Below, piece by piece: positions 1 through 7,366 of a stretch of DNA of 9,470 nucleotides. A program made the position numbers and the translations under genes. The notes beneath the pieces were generated by a model. The model did not search any database. It was not told the DNA's origin and saw nothing but the letters and a program-made list of their open reading frames with translations. Source of the DNA: JAHEEL01 sp964195515 (lineage in GTDB: Bacteria > Actinomycetota > Acidimicrobiia > Spongiisociales > UBA5794); contig CAXMQO010000047.1 in assembly GCA_964195515.1 (NCBI GenBank), positions 1-9,470 of the forward strand, in the 5' to 3' direction. Each line of letters opens with the position of its first letter. Position 1 is the first letter of the stretch.

Positions 1-723
1 GCTGGCGAAGAGGCGGCCGATCTCGGCCTGGAACTCGTCGGTCCCTGCGAAGATCAGCTCCATCGAGAACGGCTCTGCTTCGTACCCGGCGGGTAGCGGA
101 ATCGCGGCAATGGCATCCGCTGTGGCGACCACCGCGTCGACGAAGACCTGATCATCGAATTCTCCAACAGAGAACGAGATAACCAGACCGCTCGGCGAGA
201 CCAGCCCGGCCCGGTCAGCGTCGGCCGGCAGCATCCCGTCGAGGAAGCCTTGCTGTTCGGGAGGGATCTGACTCAGCGCCAATGTGTAGAGCGCCTTGAG
301 TTCCGCGTCGGTGGTGGGGACCGGTGCACCAGCCGCGACCGCCTGATCCACCGGGCTCATGTAGGAGACCACCGGCGACTGATCCGGCGATGTCACGAGA
401 TACCCGGCCAGCGGCCCGGCAACGATCGTCTGTTGGATCGCAGACGTCGCCGCGTGGCCATCGACGGTGATCACGTCGCCGCCGGTCGACGAAACGATGA
501 TCTGCATAACGCTCTGGCTGATGTCCGCACCGAACTGGGCACTGATCGTGTCGGCCGCGGCAAGTTCCGGAGCATCGGGAGCGAAGCTCTCGTTCTGGTC
601 TTCGGACGGCTGGAATTGCCCGGCGAAACTACCAAACACCAGAGCGACGACCACCGTCACGACGATGACGGCCCACGGCGCGCGACGCACGATCCACGAC
701 AGAAGGTTGACGAAGCTAGTCAC
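1..723 (-). CDS. RND superfamily / MMPL-type transporter, N-terminal part (runs off the left edge)
   Basis: I translated this frame by hand from the complement. It opens with GTG at 723 and stays open for 241 codons to the window edge. A Shine-Dalgarno site AAAGGA (complement of 733-738) lies 9 bases before the GTG. Residues 1-16 are short and basic (MTSFVNLLSWIVRRAP), residues 17-34 form one hydrophobic helix, and about 200 extracytoplasmic residues follow. This is the usual layout of one half of an RND/MMPL protein: TM1, then a large external domain, then TM2. The motif FAPDAPE near residue 47 and the final segment EFQAEIGRLFAS, which should lead into TM2, fit MMPL/HAE3-like transporters of Actinobacteria. 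Such proteins use the proton gradient to move lipids or drugs. The substrate cannot be read from this part. It follows thrS by 57 bases on the same strand. The family call is an inference from topology and sequence style; the conserved TM4 proton-relay residues lie outside the window. Confidence 0.75.
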   Translation of the reverse strand, partial: MTSFVNLLSWIVRRAPWAVIVVTVVVALVFGSFAGQFQPSEDQNESFAPDAPELAAADTISAQFGADISQSVMQIIVSSTGGDVITVDGHAATSAIQQTIVAGPLAGYLVTSPDQSPVVSYMSPVDQAVAAGAPVPTTDAELKALYTLALSQIPPEQQGFLDGMLPADADRAGLVSPSGLVISFSVGEFDDQVFVDAVVATADAIAAIPLPAGYEAEPFSMELIFAGTDEFQAEIGRLFAS

Positions 724-748
724 GTTCTCAGTTCCTTTGGTTCTGGAT

Positions 749-769
749 CTGCGTCCTGAGAGGTCGCAG
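749..769 (-). terminator. hairpin between thrS and the transporter gene
   Basis: An imperfect hairpin lies in the 57-base gap. Outer stem CTGCG (749-753) pairs with CGCAG (765-769), inner stem CCT (755-757) pairs with AGG (761-763), with a T/T mismatch and a 3-base loop. No U-run follows on the complement. It could be a weak terminator or attenuator after thrS, or an mRNA-processing stem. If it does not terminate, thrS and the transporter gene are co-transcribed. Confidence 0.3.
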
Positions 770-780
770 GGAGATCAGAT

Positions 781-2715
781 CTACCGCGGCGGAGCGCAGC
801 GCTCTTCGAGATCCGCGACGACATCGTCGAGCGGAAGCCCGCGCTGCTCGCCTGCATCCTCGCGAAGCCTGAGCCCTACCGTGCGCGATTTCACATCGTC
901 GTCGCCCACGACGAGGACCGCAGGATGCTTCTGCGTGATCGCATTTCGGATCTTCTCACCGACGGTCTCGTCGGCGGCATCGACCTCCGCTCGTACCCCG
1001 GCCTCGTTCAGGATGGCCGCAACCTCGTACGCATACTCCTCGTGCCGGTCGGCGACGGGGACGATCGTCGCCTGCACGGGTGATAGCCAGGCTGGGAAGG
1101 CGCCGGCATAGTGCTCCACCAGAACAGCCACGAAGCGCTCCACCGAACCGAGGAGCGCCCGGTGAATCATGACCGGTCGCTCGCGCACATTCTCCGTGGA
1201 CGTGTAGGTGAGGCCGAAGTTCTCGGGTTGGGCGAAGTCGAGTTGAATCGTCGACAGCTGCCATCGCCGTCCGATGGCGTCTTTGACGTGGATATCGATC
1301 TTCGGGCCGTAGAACGACCCCTCTCCATGAGCCATCTGATAGGGCAACCCGGCAGTCTCGAGCGCCTTGGCGAGGGACGCCTCGGCCACGTCCCAGAGCT
1401 CGTCTGATCCGATCGATTTCTCGGGGTCCCGTGTCGAGAGATCGGCTTCGAACTCGCTGAACCCGAAGTCCCGGAGCACCATCAACACGAAGTCGAGGAG
1501 GCTCTGCAGCTCGTTGGGCATCTGGTCAAAGGTGGTGAAGATGTGGCTGTCATCCTGGGTGAATCCGCGGGCCCTCAGGAGCCCATGGACAACTCCAGAT
1601 CGCTCGTACCGGTAGACGGTCCCCAACTCAAAGAGACGCATCGGCAGCTCTCGGTAGCTCCGACTCCTCGACTTGTAGATGAGGATGTGGAACGGACAGT
1701 TCATCGGCTTCACGTAGTACTGCTGGCCACCGTCGAGCTCCATCGCCGGGTACATACCCTCGGCGTAGAACCGGAGGTGACCGCTCGTCTCCCAGAGGTC
1801 CGCCTTGGCGACGTGGGGGGATACGACATAGTCGTACCCGTTTGCGAGATGGGTCCTCCTGCTGTAGTCCTCAATCTCCTTGCGGAGCAGACCGCCCTTG
1901 GGATGCCACACCGCGAGTCCGCTCCCGAGATCGGACGGGAACGAATAGAGATCGAGTTCGGCACCGAGTTTGCGATGATCGCGTTTCGCGGCCTCCTCGA
2001 GCCGATTCAGGTAGGTGCGCAGAGCCTTGCGGTCTTCCCATGCGGTCCCGTAGATGCGCTGGAGCTGCGGCTTGGTCTCGTCACCGCGCCAGTAGGCACC
2101 AGCCGAACGCATCAGCTTCACGGCCTTGAGACGGCCGGTCGACGGGACGTGTGGTCCCCGGCACAGATCGACGAACGCGTCGTTCCGGTAGATCGAGACC
2201 TCACTGGCCCCGGCACCTTCGGCCTCGTCGACGCCGCGGATGATCTCCGACTTGAATGGGTGATCCGAGAACAACTCGAGAGCGTCGTCGATCGAGAGCG
2301 ACTCCCGAACGAACAGTTGGTCGATCTCAATGAGCTCCTCCATACGAGCCTCGATCCGCTCGAGGTCCTCCGGGGTGAAGGGACGACCGATATCGAAGTC
2401 GTAGTAGAAGCCGTCGGTGATCGGTGGTCCGATGGCAAACGTCGCACCCGGGTACAGATCAAGGACCGCCTGGGCCATCACATGCGCAGCCGAGTGGCGC
2501 AAGACAAACCGACCTTCTTCAGTGTTCTCTGTGACGACGGACAGCGCGCCGTCACGATCGATCGGTCGGTTCAGGTCGAGTGTCTCGCCGTCGACAGTGA
2601 CCGCCACGGCAGCGCGTGCGAGACCGGCGCCGATGGAGGTGGCGACGTCGAGACCGGTGGCGCCGTCCTCGTAGGAACGAACGGAGCCGTCCGGAAGGGT
2701 GAGTTGGAATGACAT
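781..2715 (-). CDS. thrS: threonyl-tRNA synthetase (EC 6.1.1.3)
   Basis: This cytoplasmic class II aminoacyl-tRNA synthetase charges tRNA-Thr with threonine using ATP. All domains are present in 644 residues, a normal bacterial length. A TGS domain spans about 1-62. The editing domain carries HSAAH (74-78) and C185/H189 in CRGPH. The catalytic core carries motif 2 around YRYERSG (368-374) and motif 3 in the HRALLGSVERF segment. The expected zinc ligands are C340 (MNCPFH), H391 (DDSHIF) and H518 (IHRA). The anticodon-binding domain spans about 545-640. I chose ATG at 2715 because the protein then begins MSFQLTLPDG, the normal TGS start; the frame also extends upstream to 2814 but those 33 residues have no family resemblance. 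The ribosome site is weak (GCGAG 8 bases upstream). The 97-base upstream gap is too short for a T-box leader and shows none. Confidence 0.98.
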   Translation of the reverse strand: MSFQLTLPDGSVRSYEDGATGLDVATSIGAGLARAAVAVTVDGETLDLNRPIDRDGALSVVTENTEEGRFVLRHSAAHVMAQAVLDLYPGATFAIGPPITDGFYYDFDIGRPFTPEDLERIEARMEELIEIDQLFVRESLSIDDALELFSDHPFKSEIIRGVDEAEGAGASEVSIYRNDAFVDLCRGPHVPSTGRLKAVKLMRSAGAYWRGDETKPQLQRIYGTAWEDRKALRTYLNRLEEAAKRDHRKLGAELDLYSFPSDLGSGLAVWHPKGGLLRKEIEDYSRRTHLANGYDYVVSPHVAKADLWETSGHLRFYAEGMYPAMELDGGQQYYVKPMNCPFHILIYKSRSRSYRELPMRLFELGTVYRYERSGVVHGLLRARGFTQDDSHIFTTFDQMPNELQSLLDFVLMVLRDFGFSEFEADLSTRDPEKSIGSDELWDVAEASLAKALETAGLPYQMAHGEGSFYGPKIDIHVKDAIGRRWQLSTIQLDFAQPENFGLTYTSTENVRERPVMIHRALLGSVERFVAVLVEHYAGAFPAWLSPVQATIVPVADRHEEYAYEVAAILNEAGVRAEVDAADETVGEKIRNAITQKHPAVLVVGDDDVKSRTVGLRLREDAGEQRGLPLDDVVADLEERCAPPR

Positions 2716-2812
2716 ACTGAACACTCGCTGAATATCGGGGCCGCCAAGGCTACATCCTTCCCAATGTGATGCGACCCGTGCGAGAATGGTGTCGGAACAG
2801 GAGAGAGGGATC

Positions 2813-3670
2813 ATGGACGCCTATGCACTCGCGGAACGTATTGCTGCGGGGGACCGATTCCAGGATCTCACGCGCCCGACGAAGTCACTTGCCAAGAACC
2901 ATCACTATCGGATCTGGCGGGATGGAACGAGCGTCCTGCTCAAGGTGTACGGCACTCCGGCTCGTGAACGCCGCGAGTCCCATGCGATCGAGGCTCTTCG
3001 CGACCTCGACAGCATCCCCGTCCGGATCGATGGAAGTGGAACCGAGGAGCCGACGTGGGCGCTGTTCAAGGATCCGGGTCAGTGGAGCCTCGGCTCCCTT
3101 CCCGGCGGTCGCGACGCCGCAAGGAAAGCAGGTGGGGTCCTGCGCTCTCTTCACGAGTTCGAACCGAGGGCCCTGTCGAATCTGACCCGCGGCATCGATA
3201 GCGAATGGGTCAAGGTGGATTTCGCATCCACGATGCGCCGCCTGGCCCGATATCGGGGACGGGTCGGTATCAGTTCCGATTTGTACGCTGCAATGGCGGC
3301 GGTACCGCCGCCGAAGGCATCCGAGCCGCGTGCCGCTCACACCGATCCCACCCCGGAGCACTTCCTCCTCGACGAATCCGGAGCCGTCACCCTTGTTGAC
3401 TGGGAGTGGGCGACACTCGCACCACCTGAGTGGGATCTGTCCAAAGCCACATGGCTCCTCCGAATTCGTGCCGACTCCGCCGCCGTCGATGCCCTCCAAG
3501 AGGGGTATGGACAGACGCTCGATCCGGTCGAGATGAAACGCTGGATCATCTACCACGCTGCCATGCTCCTCGTCTACGAGGCCGAGCAACTCATGTCGGT
3601 TGCCGGCGCCGATTCCTACTCGGACACCGTCGAAGAGATTGTGCGAGTTGTCGACGGTGCCGCGTCCTGA
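2813..3670 (+). CDS. phosphotransferase of the aminoglycoside phosphotransferase (APH)/choline kinase fold
   Basis: A 285-residue kinase-like protein. The start at 2813 is supported by AGGAG at 2799-2803, 9 bases upstream; an in-frame ATG at 2786 precedes that site and is less likely. The N-lobe has a likely ATP-binding lysine, K44 in VLLKVY, and an acidic helix around E60. The C-lobe has the Brenner-type catalytic loop H176-T-D178 followed by PTPEHFLLD, then the metal-binding LVDWEWA segment with D196, and PEWDLSKATW. D178 is the expected catalytic base. The residue normally Asn in this loop (HxDxxxxN) is H183 here, which is unusual. The family phosphorylates aminoglycosides, choline, homoserine, methylthioribose, sugars and other small molecules, so the substrate cannot be assigned, and calling it a resistance gene is not justified. 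It diverges from thrS over a 97-base gap, and 86 bases separate it from the next gene. Confidence 0.85.
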   Translation: MDAYALAERIAAGDRFQDLTRPTKSLAKNHHYRIWRDGTSVLLKVYGTPARERRESHAIEALRDLDSIPVRIDGSGTEEPTWALFKDPGQWSLGSLPGGRDAARKAGGVLRSLHEFEPRALSNLTRGIDSEWVKVDFASTMRRLARYRGRVGISSDLYAAMAAVPPPKASEPRAAHTDPTPEHFLLDESGAVTLVDWEWATLAPPEWDLSKATWLLRIRADSAAVDALQEGYGQTLDPVEMKRWIIYHAAMLLVYEAEQLMSVAGADSYSDTVEEIVRVVDGAAS

Positions 3671-3721
3671 AGCCCTGAACGTTTCCCGCTGCAAATACCG
3701 GAAGATTTCGCGCTCTCGTCA

Positions 3722-3727
3722 TATGAT
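3722..3727 (+). promoter_or_regulatory. possible -10 box for the zinc-ribbon gene
   Basis: TATGAT matches the TANNNT/TATAAT consensus in five of six positions. It lies about 30 bases before the ATG at 3757, which would leave a short leader holding the strong AGGAG site at 3746-3750. No good -35 hexamer is seen 16-18 bases upstream, so this is a suggestion only. Confidence 0.3.
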
Positions 3728-3756
3728 CCACTGGTCGTCGGAGCCAGGAGATTCAG

Positions 3757-3969
3757 ATGTTGGAGATTGCGATCGCGTCGTTGTTCATTGCTGTTGCTTT
3801 CGTCGCCGTCGGGACATCGTCCCGACCGGTGATGTCGGCCAGTGTTGCGGAGATTCTGCCGCTCCTCGGGACCGAGGACTCGTGGGCCGATCTCCCCTGC
3901 CCGTGGTGTCTTGCACAGACCCGCGAGGATGACCCAAACTGCCCGGCGTGCGGGCAACCGTTCGGATAG
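3757..3969 (+). CDS. membrane-anchored zinc-ribbon miniprotein, function unknown
   Basis: A 70-residue protein. The start is well supported by AGGAG at 3746-3750, 6 bases before the ATG. Residues 3-19 are a continuous hydrophobic stretch (LEIAIASLFIAVAFVAVG), most simply one transmembrane helix or an uncleaved signal anchor. The C-terminal half contains two cysteine knuckles, C48-P-W-C51 and C62-P-A-C65, arranged CX2C-X10-CX2C. This is typical of a small zinc ribbon, with the protein ending five residues after the last cysteine. A single-helix anchor with a terminal zinc ribbon suggests a small scaffold or assembly factor at the membrane, but no function can be given. It converges on mshD with 18 bases between the stop codons and no clear terminator. 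The GCCCG/CGGGC stem at 3941-3955, inside the second cysteine knuckle, is the only hairpin near its end. Confidence 0.75.
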   Translation: MLEIAIASLFIAVAFVAVGTSSRPVMSASVAEILPLLGTEDSWADLPCPWCLAQTREDDPNCPACGQPFG

Positions 3970-3987
3970 CTGCTGCCGGGTTCGTGG

Positions 3988-4836
3988 TTATGAGGGCAGA
4001 GCGAGTTCTCGCGTCCTGAAGTCCTCAGACAGACCGAGTGATGCGTAGAACCGAACCGCCGCCTCGTTGGATGCGTCGACCCACAGTCTCGCCTTCTGAG
4101 CGCCATGCCTTCGGAGCACTTCGAAGCCCGCTCCGGTCAGGGCTCGACCGATGCCGGAATGCTGATTCTCTGGGTCCACGGCGATCAGGAAGATCTCGCC
4201 GGTCGCATCCCCCTCGTACTTCGTGACGCAGATTCCGACGACTCGCTCCCCCATCTTGGCGACCAGGACACCAGATGAATCGAACCACGCACGCTCGGCG
4301 AGGGAGGCGAAGTCCTCCTCGGTCCTCGCACCCTGTTCCCGATGTCCCAGGAAGGCTCGGTTGTTGACGGTCACGATTCCGCCGACGTCATTCGGTTCCA
4401 TCGCATCTATGGTGACCCGCGGTGGAGCACCACCGATGTCTTCCGGTATGAGTCCGGTCATCCTGAGCACCGCCCGGATCTCGTGGTAGCCGAGGCGCCT
4501 GGCCGCCTCGATCTGAACGGTACGGAACGCCCAGACGGTGTGCGGCACGGCGTCGGGCACAAGATCGGTTGCCACGCGGATCCCGACCTCCTCCATACGG
4601 GGTCCACGCTGTTCAGGCGCAACTGCGATCTCGACCGCCCAGTGACCGCCCACTTCGTGGAATGCAGCGATGCCGACGACACACATGCCCGTCTCGTCCG
4701 ACCATGCCCCGACGCTTGACTGCGTGTTACCAAAGGATTCGAGCTTGTGTTCGGAGAACGGCGGATGCCCATCGGCTTGGGTGACGGACTTCAGCAGGCG
4801 AGTGACTGTTGGCTCGTCGTATGGCACCGGACGCAT
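3988..4836 (-). CDS. mshD: mycothiol synthase, tandem GNAT acetyltransferase (EC 2.3.1.189)
   Basis: MshD transfers an acetyl group from acetyl-CoA to the cysteine amine of Cys-GlcN-Ins, the last step of mycothiol synthesis in the actinobacterial cytoplasm. The 282-residue protein has two GNAT domains (about 1-130 and 141-280), the architecture of this family. The C-terminal domain has the full acetyl-CoA loop, GEIFLIAVDPENQHSGIGRAL, with Q225-H-S-G-I-G230, followed by LWVDASNEAAVRFYASLGL. The segment NNRAFLGHREQG (159-169) and the AWFDSSG motif resemble the MshD hallmarks AFxxHPEQG and WFDPxG. The N-terminal domain keeps an ADGHPPFSEH start, but its loop is degenerate (QRGPRM), as expected because that half is not the catalytic one in MshD. 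The length is slightly short against about 300-315 in mycobacteria. A Shine-Dalgarno site AAGGTG ends about 5 bases before the ATG. It is divergent from the patatin gene. Confidence 0.88.
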   Translation of the reverse strand: MRPVPYDEPTVTRLLKSVTQADGHPPFSEHKLESFGNTQSSVGAWSDETGMCVVGIAAFHEVGGHWAVEIAVAPEQRGPRMEEVGIRVATDLVPDAVPHTVWAFRTVQIEAARRLGYHEIRAVLRMTGLIPEDIGGAPPRVTIDAMEPNDVGGIVTVNNRAFLGHREQGARTEEDFASLAERAWFDSSGVLVAKMGERVVGICVTKYEGDATGEIFLIAVDPENQHSGIGRALTGAGFEVLRRHGAQKARLWVDASNEAAVRFYASLGLSEDFRTRELALPS

Positions 4837-4877
4837 GCCGCCACCTTACGGTCAATGGAAGTGGCCGGCGCACGCCG

Positions 4878-4889
4878 TATCCTCCCCCC
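4878..4889 (+). promoter_or_regulatory. putative -10 box giving a leaderless patatin mRNA
   Basis: TATCCT (4878-4883) fits TANNNT and is separated by six C residues from the ATG at 4890. Transcription would therefore start at or next to the start codon. No Shine-Dalgarno sequence exists here: the bases before ATG are CCTCCCCCC. Leaderless mRNAs with this spacing are common in Actinobacteria. No clear -35 box was found. Confidence 0.45.
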
Positions 4890-5846
4890 ATGAGTTCGGT
4901 AGGACTGGTACTCGGTGGTGGTGGAATCACAGGCGCGTCGTATCACTTTGGAACCCTCTTCGCATTGCAGATGGCGACCGGCTGGGATCCGGCGGATGCC
5001 GAGGTCGTCATCGGCACTTCATCCGGCGCATTCATCGCTGCGATGGTGCGCGGTAGTGCTCTGAATCTCGACACGATGGTCGGCAACTCCCGCCGGGACG
5101 AAGACGTCATCGATTGGCTCTCCAACAACATGTACCGGCGCATCCGACCCCGAGGCCTGGTCCGCTGGGTCCGTACCGGCATTCTTCCGAGTTTCACCCG
5201 CCCTGGTCTCGGCATTGTGCTCGGTAGTCCGGGGATTTACTCGACCGATGCCATGGTGGGATGGGTCGAGAATAGTCTTGGAGATCTCGCCGACGGATGG
5301 CCCGATCGCCCGACGGTCATCGTCGCCCACGATCTGGAAACCCGCATCCGGGTGCCATTCGGTACCGAAGCGGCTCCAATTGTCCCGCTCAAACATGCGG
5401 TCGCAGCATCGAGCGCGGTGCCTTTCGTGTTCGAACCGGTCACCATCGACGGCCGCACGTACGTCGACGGCGGTGTGAGTTCCGGTACCAGCGTCGACCT
5501 GCTCCTCGCGAATCCGACGCCGCTGGACCTCGTCATCATCGTGGCGCCGATGGCCGCCACGGGAACGCGCCGCGGTGGTCGGTTCTATGAGGAGATCTTC
5601 GATCGTGCCGGCCGCAGCGCGCTCGCCGCCGAAGTCGATCTCCTCAAGTCGGAATGGCCCGAAACCGAAGTGCTCGTCCTGCGACCCGATCAACGGGTCC
5701 TCGAAATCACCCGCGGCAATCCGATGTCGGTCGAAGCCGCCATCCCCTCGTTTCTCGCCACGTTGCGCTCGATGCGTGACGAACTCGCCCACCCCTCGAC
5801 GTGGTCGATGCTCGAGCGCCACATCGTCGACACCGTCCACGCCTGA
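4890..5846 (+). CDS. patatin-like phospholipase family protein
   Basis: A 318-residue patatin-fold serine hydrolase, expected to cleave acyl esters of phospholipids or neutral lipids. It has the three family signatures. The glycine-rich oxyanion loop is GGGGITG (9-15). The nucleophile elbow is G43-T-S45-S-G47 (GxSxG). The second catalytic residue is D193 in VDGG, where patatins carry DG[GA]. Together S45 and D193 form the Ser-Asp dyad. There is no signal peptide and no long hydrophobic segment, so it is probably cytoplasmic or peripheral to the membrane. The start is set at 4890 (MSSVGLVLGGGG) because the frame extends upstream to 4809 but those 27 residues are not patatin-like and would overlap mshD. 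It stands alone, divergent from mshD (53-base gap) and convergent with the tyrosine phenol-lyase gene. The natural substrate is unknown. Confidence 0.9.
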   Translation: MSSVGLVLGGGGITGASYHFGTLFALQMATGWDPADAEVVIGTSSGAFIAAMVRGSALNLDTMVGNSRRDEDVIDWLSNNMYRRIRPRGLVRWVRTGILPSFTRPGLGIVLGSPGIYSTDAMVGWVENSLGDLADGWPDRPTVIVAHDLETRIRVPFGTEAAPIVPLKHAVAASSAVPFVFEPVTIDGRTYVDGGVSSGTSVDLLLANPTPLDLVIIVAPMAATGTRRGGRFYEEIFDRAGRSALAAEVDLLKSEWPETEVLVLRPDQRVLEITRGNPMSVEAAIPSFLATLRSMRDELAHPSTWSMLERHIVDTVHA

Positions 5847-5945
5847 CGCTCTGCGTGCGATGGTCGGCTAACCATGCCTGACGAGAGGACCGGCGCACCG
5901 CCGACACCCTACGTAGCGGATGAAGACGGAATACGGACCACACAC

Positions 5946-5970
5946 GGTGCCGGCCTCGGAGGCCGACACC
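5946..5970 (-). terminator. hairpin terminator candidate after the tyrosine phenol-lyase gene
   Basis: Three bases after the TGA (5974-5976) lies a strong hairpin. GGTG (5946-5949) pairs with CACC (5967-5970) and CGGCC (5951-5955) pairs with GGCCG (5961-5965), with one C/A mismatch and a 5-base loop. The complement continues GTGTGTGG, with no U-tract, so it would be a U-poor intrinsic terminator of the type frequent in Actinobacteria. It could also stop read-through from the convergent patatin gene, whose stop is 99 bases away. Confidence 0.5.
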
Positions 5971-5973
5971 TGC

Positions 5974-7350
5974 TCAGATCTCTTCGAACTTTGCTTGAAA
6001 GAACCTCAGCGAGTCGGGTTCGTAGGTGAATCGGAGGCCACGAATGTCGTGACGATGCTGATACACCTCGATCACCGACTCCGCAGTGACGTCCATGTGC
6101 GACTGGGTGTAGACCCGCCGCGGGATCGTGAGCCGGACCAATTCGAGCTTCGGGTGGCGGTTCTCGCCCGTCTCCGGGTCGCGACCGGCAGAGACGTTGC
6201 CTCGTTCCATGCCTCGCACGCCGGAGTCTCGATAGATCGCAGCGGTGAGCGCCTGTGCGGGGAAGTCGTCCTGCGGAAGGTGATCGACAATCTCGGTCGC
6301 ATTGAGGAAGACACCGTGACCGCCGATCGGACGGATCAGAGGAATCCCTGCCTCGATGAGCTTCTCGCCCAGATAGACGACCTGACCAACGCGTGCTCGG
6401 ACGTGGTCATCGGTCGCAACCATCTCGCGAATGCCCTCGGCGAGGGCTTCCATATCGCGTCCGGACATGCCGCCGTACGTGTGCAGCCCTTCGAATGCGA
6501 CAAGCAACGCTCGCGCCCGGCGAGCGAGTTCCGGATCGCGGAGAGCAAGGAATCCGCCGATGTTGACAAGATTGTCCTTCTTGGACGACACGGTCGCGCC
6601 GTCCGAGTATGAAGCGATCTCACGCACGATCTCAGCTATCGAATGATCCGCGTAGCCCTCTTCACGCTGCTGGATGAAGTAGGCGTTCTCGAGCGCACGC
6701 GTGGCGTCGAGCATCACAGAAATGTCGTTGGCCCGGCAGTATTCGTAGACCTCGCGGATGTTCGCCATCGAGGCGGGCTGACCGCCGGCCATGTTCACAT
6801 TCGTTTCGAACGACACGTACGGAATCCGATCGCTGCCGTGTTCGTCGACCACGGCACGGAGCTTGTCCATGTCGATGTTCCCCTTGAACGGGAACTCACT
6901 GGACGGATCGTGCGCCTCGTCGACGATCACATCCACGAAGATGCCACCCGCGTACTCTTGATGGAACCGCGTCGTCGTGAAGTACATGTTGCCAGGGATC
7001 ACGTCGCCTGGCGTGATCAGGATTTGGCTCAGCAGATGCTCGGCACCACGACCCTGGTGGGTCGGAATCAGCTCCTCGTATCCATAGACGTCGTGAACAG
7101 CGTCGACGAGTTTGTAGAAGCTCGTCGCTCCGGCGTACGACTCATCGCCGAGCATCATGGCCGACCACTGACGATCCGACATCGCCGACGTTCCCGAGTC
7201 GGTGAGGAGATCGATGTAGACGTCGTCTGCCTTGAGGAGGAACGTGTTGAAACCGGCGTCCTGGATCGCACGCTCGCGCTCCACTCGGGTCGTCATAGCG
7301 ATGGGTTCGACCATCTTGATCTTCCAGGGCTCCGCCCAGCTTCGCGGCAT
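5974..7350 (-). CDS. tpl: tyrosine phenol-lyase (beta-tyrosinase, EC 4.1.99.2)
   Basis: This PLP-dependent beta-eliminating lyase converts L-tyrosine and water to phenol, pyruvate and ammonia. The 458 residues align by memory with almost the full Citrobacter freundii enzyme (456). PLP site residues are R101 (QGRGAE), N186, D215, R218 and the Schiff-base lysine K258 in SSKKD. Tyr71 of Citrobacter corresponds to Y72. Substrate residues distinguish it from tryptophanase. T125 in MYFTTTR matches Thr124, where tryptophanase has Asp. R383 in GMERG matches Arg381, the phenol-specificity residue. The carboxylate-binding arginine is R406, and F450-F451 match Phe448-Phe449. Odd points: Met288 of Citrobacter is L289 here and the next residue is H290 instead of Pro. 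A Shine-Dalgarno site AAAGGA lies 8 bases before ATG, inside the 16-base gap to the upstream PLP gene, so the two are one operon. Assignment over tryptophanase is by residues, not by assay. Confidence 0.88.
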   Translation of the reverse strand: MPRSWAEPWKIKMVEPIAMTTRVERERAIQDAGFNTFLLKADDVYIDLLTDSGTSAMSDRQWSAMMLGDESYAGATSFYKLVDAVHDVYGYEELIPTHQGRGAEHLLSQILITPGDVIPGNMYFTTTRFHQEYAGGIFVDVIVDEAHDPSSEFPFKGNIDMDKLRAVVDEHGSDRIPYVSFETNVNMAGGQPASMANIREVYEYCRANDISVMLDATRALENAYFIQQREEGYADHSIAEIVREIASYSDGATVSSKKDNLVNIGGFLALRDPELARRARALLVAFEGLHTYGGMSGRDMEALAEGIREMVATDDHVRARVGQVVYLGEKLIEAGIPLIRPIGGHGVFLNATEIVDHLPQDDFPAQALTAAIYRDSGVRGMERGNVSAGRDPETGENRHPKLELVRLTIPRRVYTQSHMDVTAESVIEVYQHRHDIRGLRFTYEPDSLRFFQAKFEEI

Positions 7351-7366
7351 GGTGATCGTCCTTTCG

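Noticed and set aside
1543..2712. 389-codon open frame on the + strand opposite thrS
   Set aside because: It is fully antisense to a clear thrS gene, has no recognisable domain and reflects the high GC of third codon positions.
2716..2812. T-box leader or other riboswitch upstream of thrS
   Set aside because: The gap is only 97 bases, shared with a divergent gene, and has no specifier-loop or antiterminator structure.
2885..3694. 269-codon open frame on the - strand opposite the kinase-fold gene
   Set aside because: Antisense shadow with no domain, while the + frame has APH motifs and a good ribosome site.
5019..5840. 273-codon open frame on the - strand opposite the patatin gene
   Set aside because: Antisense shadow; the patatin frame has the full Ser-Asp dyad.
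5860..5903. Short stems ATGGT/ACCAT (5860-5875) and CGGCG/CGCCG (5891-5903) after the patatin gene
   Set aside because: Each has only five base pairs with no U-tract, too weak to claim as a patatin terminator beside the stronger hairpin at 5946-5970.
5920..6612. 230-codon open frame on the + strand opposite the tyrosine phenol-lyase gene
   Set aside because: Antisense shadow of a gene with all catalytic residues in place; no domain seen.
5974..7350. Annotation as tryptophanase
   Set aside because: Thr125 and Arg383 match tyrosine phenol-lyase, and the tryptophanase aspartate at the first site is absent.
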